Origin: Lentzea cavernae
GTDB taxonomy: Bacteria; Actinomycetota; Actinomycetes; Mycobacteriales; Pseudonocardiaceae
Length of the DNA: 64,000 nucleotides
Assembly: GCF_014653695.1 (NCBI RefSeq)
Contig: NZ_BNAR01000004.1
Location: forward strand, 264,643-328,642
Direction of reading: 5' to 3'
The notes beneath the pieces are model-generated. The model was not told the origin of the DNA, did no database searches, and saw nothing but the letters and a program-made list of their open reading frames with translations. The translations under genes and the position numbers were made by a program. Positions 61,995 to 64,000 of this stretch are shown piece after piece. How positions within the stretch are numbered: position 1 is the first letter of the stretch; the number at the start of each line of letters is the position of its first letter.

Positions 61995-62981
61995 ATGACA
62001 ACCACGGGACTGATTCGCAAACGTTTCATCACGCCGGACGCTTCGGACGTCCTCTTCGACCGGCGCGGGTTCGCCGTCGACACACCCGCGCGTGCGCAGC
62101 TCGAATTGAGCGCGCTGCAGCTCGTTTTCGGATTCGAGTTCGGCATCGAACACAAAGACCACAACTCGATAATCACGCGCCTCGACGCGTTGTCCCGGGA
62201 ATACCGCGGTTTCGCCTACGAGGGCGCCACGATGGCCCTGGCGATCCGCGACGCCCTCACCCCGTTGCCCGGACGAGGCCAGGTCGAGCAGTTCCTCGCC
62301 GGACCGGACTTCACCTCGGCGCCGGCGTCGAAGCACATCTTCATGGCCTACATCGGCGTCGGGTTCGCCCTCGCAAGACTGCCGCGAATGCTGTGGTCAC
62401 GAGCCATCCCCGACGCGCGCAAGCTCGCCGACCACCCGTCGCTGAGCTGGTTGATCATGGACGGGTACGGCTTCCACCTGGCCTACTTCGACCACGTCTC
62501 GTGGGTGGAGAACCACCGCGTCCCGGGGCGGCTCGCCTGGCCGGGGCCCGCCGCGTACACGAACCGGGTGATCGACCACGGCATCGGGCGGGCGATGTGG
62601 TTCATCCACGGCGGTGACGTCGACCGGCTCCTGCGGAGCATCAGACGATTTCCCCCGGACAGACACGCGGACCTGCTCAGCGGCGCGGGACTGGCCGCCT
62701 CCTACGCGGGCGGGGTCACCGAGCAGGAACTCGGGAAACTGGTCGAAGGGGCCGGTGAGTTCCTGCCGGAGGTCGCTCAGGGCGCGGTTTTCGCGATGCG
62801 CGCCAGAGTGGTCGCCGATCTCGTCACGCCGCACAGCGAAATGGCAGCCCAGGTGTTCTGCGGGCGCAGCGCGGAGGATTGTTCGGAAATCGCCGCGAAG
62901 GAGATCGAGAACCTTCCCGAGGACGGTGCCGTGCCCGCGTACGAGGTTTTCCGCCAGCGCGTCCAGAACTACTTCCGGTGA
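61995..62981 (+). CDS. DUF1702 protein, enediyne UnbL-like
   Basis: A 328-residue protein. The family pattern is clear: ELSALQLVFGFEFGIEHKD, RGFAYEGATMALAIRDALTP, MAYIGVGFALARLP and LIMDGYGFHLAYF. This family (DUF1702) matches the UnbL proteins that, with UnbV, UnbU, the PKSE and a thioesterase, form the conserved enediyne cassette; the biochemical role is unknown and members also occur outside enediynes. AGAGGAGG lies upstream of ATG. It is followed after seven bases by the second CMD-like gene and preceded by the first, an arrangement not in the classic enediyne order. Confidence 0.92.
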   Translation: MTTTGLIRKRFITPDASDVLFDRRGFAVDTPARAQLELSALQLVFGFEFGIEHKDHNSIITRLDALSREYRGFAYEGATMALAIRDALTPLPGRGQVEQFLAGPDFTSAPASKHIFMAYIGVGFALARLPRMLWSRAIPDARKLADHPSLSWLIMDGYGFHLAYFDHVSWVENHRVPGRLAWPGPAAYTNRVIDHGIGRAMWFIHGGDVDRLLRSIRRFPPDRHADLLSGAGLAASYAGGVTEQELGKLVEGAGEFLPEVAQGAVFAMRARVVADLVTPHSEMAAQVFCGRSAEDCSEIAAKEIENLPEDGAVPAYEVFRQRVQNYFR

Positions 62982-62988
62982 GGCCGCC

Positions 62989-63984
62989 ATGTCCGGAATC
63001 GTGAAACACGTCGAGGTCGTCGCCGCGAAACGAGCGACAGGCCTTGTCCGCGAGGTCTACGCGCAGTCCACCCGGGAGGTCGGCCGGCTCGTCGAGGCGG
63101 TGACGATGTTCTCCGCCGCACCCGCACTGCTCGCCGCGTCGTGGGCGGCGTTCCGCGAACCACTTCTGGCGGGCACGGCGTCCCGCGTCAGCAAGGAGGC
63201 GGTCGCCGCCACCGTGTCCCGGCTGAACGAGTGCACCTACTGCGTGGACGCCCACGCGATCATGCTTTACGGCGGCGGCGCGGGAACGTTCGCCACACAG
63301 CTGTTGTCCGGTGCGGGCGGTGACGAGCTCGACTCGGCCCTGCGACCGTTCGCCACCTGGGCCGAGACGCCGGCGCGGCCACCGTTCCCCTCGGCCCACA
63401 CGGCCGAGTACGTCGGTGTCCTGGTGTACTTCCACTTCCTCAACCGCGTCATCAAGGTCCTGCTCGACGGCACGTTCCTGCCCGGTCCCCCGCGTGCCAA
63501 GGCCATCGCCCGGCGGGTGGCGGGCAAGGTGATGGCCGGCAAGGTCACCGCGCGCAACGAGTCCGGTCGCGCCGCCGGCCTGCGCTCCGGCCCACCGCCG
63601 GAGGGCTTCGGCTGGGCGGCCGGCTCACCCGCCATCGCCTCCGCCTTCGCCGCCCTGGCAACCGAAACAACCGCAGCGGCCGCCCACGTCCCTGAGGAGA
63701 CCCACCACACGCTCGGCACCGTCGTCGCGAAGCACGTCGGTCAACCGCAGGGCCTCAGCGCGGCCTGGGTGGACGAGCACCTGCACGCGCTCGGCCCGAA
63801 GTCCGTTCCCTCCGCACGGCTCGCCCTGCTCACCGCGCTCGCACCGCATCAGGTCGGCGACCGCGACGTCGCGCGGTTCCGGGACCAGCACCCGGAGGAC
63901 CGGGACCTGCTCGGACTGCTGTCACTCGCGGCGCTGACCGCGGCCCGCCACCTCGGCGAGCAGAAGGCCGGTATCGTCCACTGA
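62989..63984 (+). CDS. Carboxymuconolactone-decarboxylase/AhpD-like protein, copy 2
   Basis: A 331-residue protein with the redox motif LNECTYCVDAHAIMLYGGG (about residues 77-95), the E-x-C-x-x-C-x-x-x-H form. It parallels the gene at 60913 in length and in segments such as FHFLNRVIKVLLDG (compare LQYFNRMVSVFL) and GFGWAAGSPAIASAFAALAT. It lies seven bases after the DUF1702 gene with a GAGG site in the gap, so it is co-transcribed. The next genes are cut off by the window end only 16 bases later. A redox or ring-handling step shared with DUF1702 is inferred. Confidence 0.9.
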   Translation: MSGIVKHVEVVAAKRATGLVREVYAQSTREVGRLVEAVTMFSAAPALLAASWAAFREPLLAGTASRVSKEAVAATVSRLNECTYCVDAHAIMLYGGGAGTFATQLLSGAGGDELDSALRPFATWAETPARPPFPSAHTAEYVGVLVYFHFLNRVIKVLLDGTFLPGPPRAKAIARRVAGKVMAGKVTARNESGRAAGLRSGPPPEGFGWAAGSPAIASAFAALATETTAAAAHVPEETHHTLGTVVAKHVGQPQGLSAAWVDEHLHALGPKSVPSARLALLTALAPHQVGDRDVARFRDQHPEDRDLLGLLSLAALTAARHLGEQKAGIVH

Positions 63985-64000
63985 GGACATGCCAGAAGTG

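Noticed and set aside
62614..63984. Longer form of the second CMD protein
   Set aside because: The first 125 codons overlap the DUF1702 gene in another frame; ATG 62989 has a ribosome site.
45014..63984. Calling the region a proven enediyne cluster
   Set aside because: No enediyne PKS, UnbV, UnbU or thioesterase gene is in the window; only associated genes are visible.
1..64000. tRNA genes, rRNA, transposases or integrase attachment sites
   Set aside because: I found no cloverleaf-like sequence, transposase motif or direct-repeat boundary that I could support by eye.

Overview
This window is high-GC actinomycete DNA. Gene starts are often GTG or TTG behind GGAG-type ribosome sites, mycothiol-type DinB/maleylpyruvate-isomerase-fold proteins occur twice, and BTAD/NB-ARC, LuxR-ATPase and GAF-ANTAR regulators are present. 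The family mix fits a Pseudonocardiaceae-like organism (Lentzea, Saccharothrix or similar), but this is inference because there is no rRNA or other taxonomic marker. I saw no tRNA, rRNA, insertion sequence or CRISPR array.

Left part (1-35.6 kb) is accessory chromosome. A TetR/kelch pair, a LacI regulator and a small regulon (4.5-10.7 kb) come first. The regulon comprises RidA, a flavin reductase, an amidase, a VOC ring-cleavage-type dioxygenase, MarR and an SDR, with a nitroreductase downstream of the SDR; the intergenic regions share four copies of one operator-like element, probably the MarR site. Next come a secreted protein, a membrane-anchored HTH protein with a catalytically stripped glycoside-hydrolase barrel, a decayed gene, an MFS efflux pump with a methyltransferase, an SDR/TetR pair with palindromic operators, and a four-fold cold-shock-domain protein. 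They are followed by an MBL hydrolase/carboxylesterase pair, a hydrolase/P450 pair, a two-component system, a beta-lactamase-fold lipoprotein, MerR and a GAF-ANTAR regulator.

Right part (35.6-64 kb) looks like one arm of a biosynthetic gene cluster. A five-gene leftward operon (41.2 to 35.6 kb) encodes two membrane proteins (one with conserved His clusters), a cobalamin-independent methionine-synthase-like enzyme, a large FAD/NAD(P)-binding protein and a degenerate PEP-utilizing-enzyme-like protein. Divergent from it are an acyl-CoA-dehydrogenase-fold flavin monooxygenase, an SgcJ/EcaC-family protein and a LuxR regulator. Deoxysugar genes follow: NDP-hexose 2,3-dehydratase, DegT-type aminotransferase, RmlA, an epimerase-fold reductase, a glycosyltransferase and a TylCIII/EvaC-like C-methyltransferase. 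Together they predict an NDP-2,3,6-trideoxy-3-amino-3-C-methylhexose and its transfer; RmlB and a 5-epimerase are not in the window. An EHN-type epoxide hydrolase, an efflux pump, a SARP-NB-ARC-TPR regulator and an HxlR regulator follow. The window ends with a DUF1702 (UnbL-like) gene between two paralogous carboxymuconolactone-decarboxylase-like genes.

The SgcJ/EcaC protein, SgcF-like epoxide hydrolase, UnbL/DUF1702 protein and deoxy-aminosugar genes recall enediyne clusters, but no enediyne PKS lies here. Whether one lies beyond base 64,000 decides between a new enediyne pathway and a non-enediyne pathway that reuses these parts.
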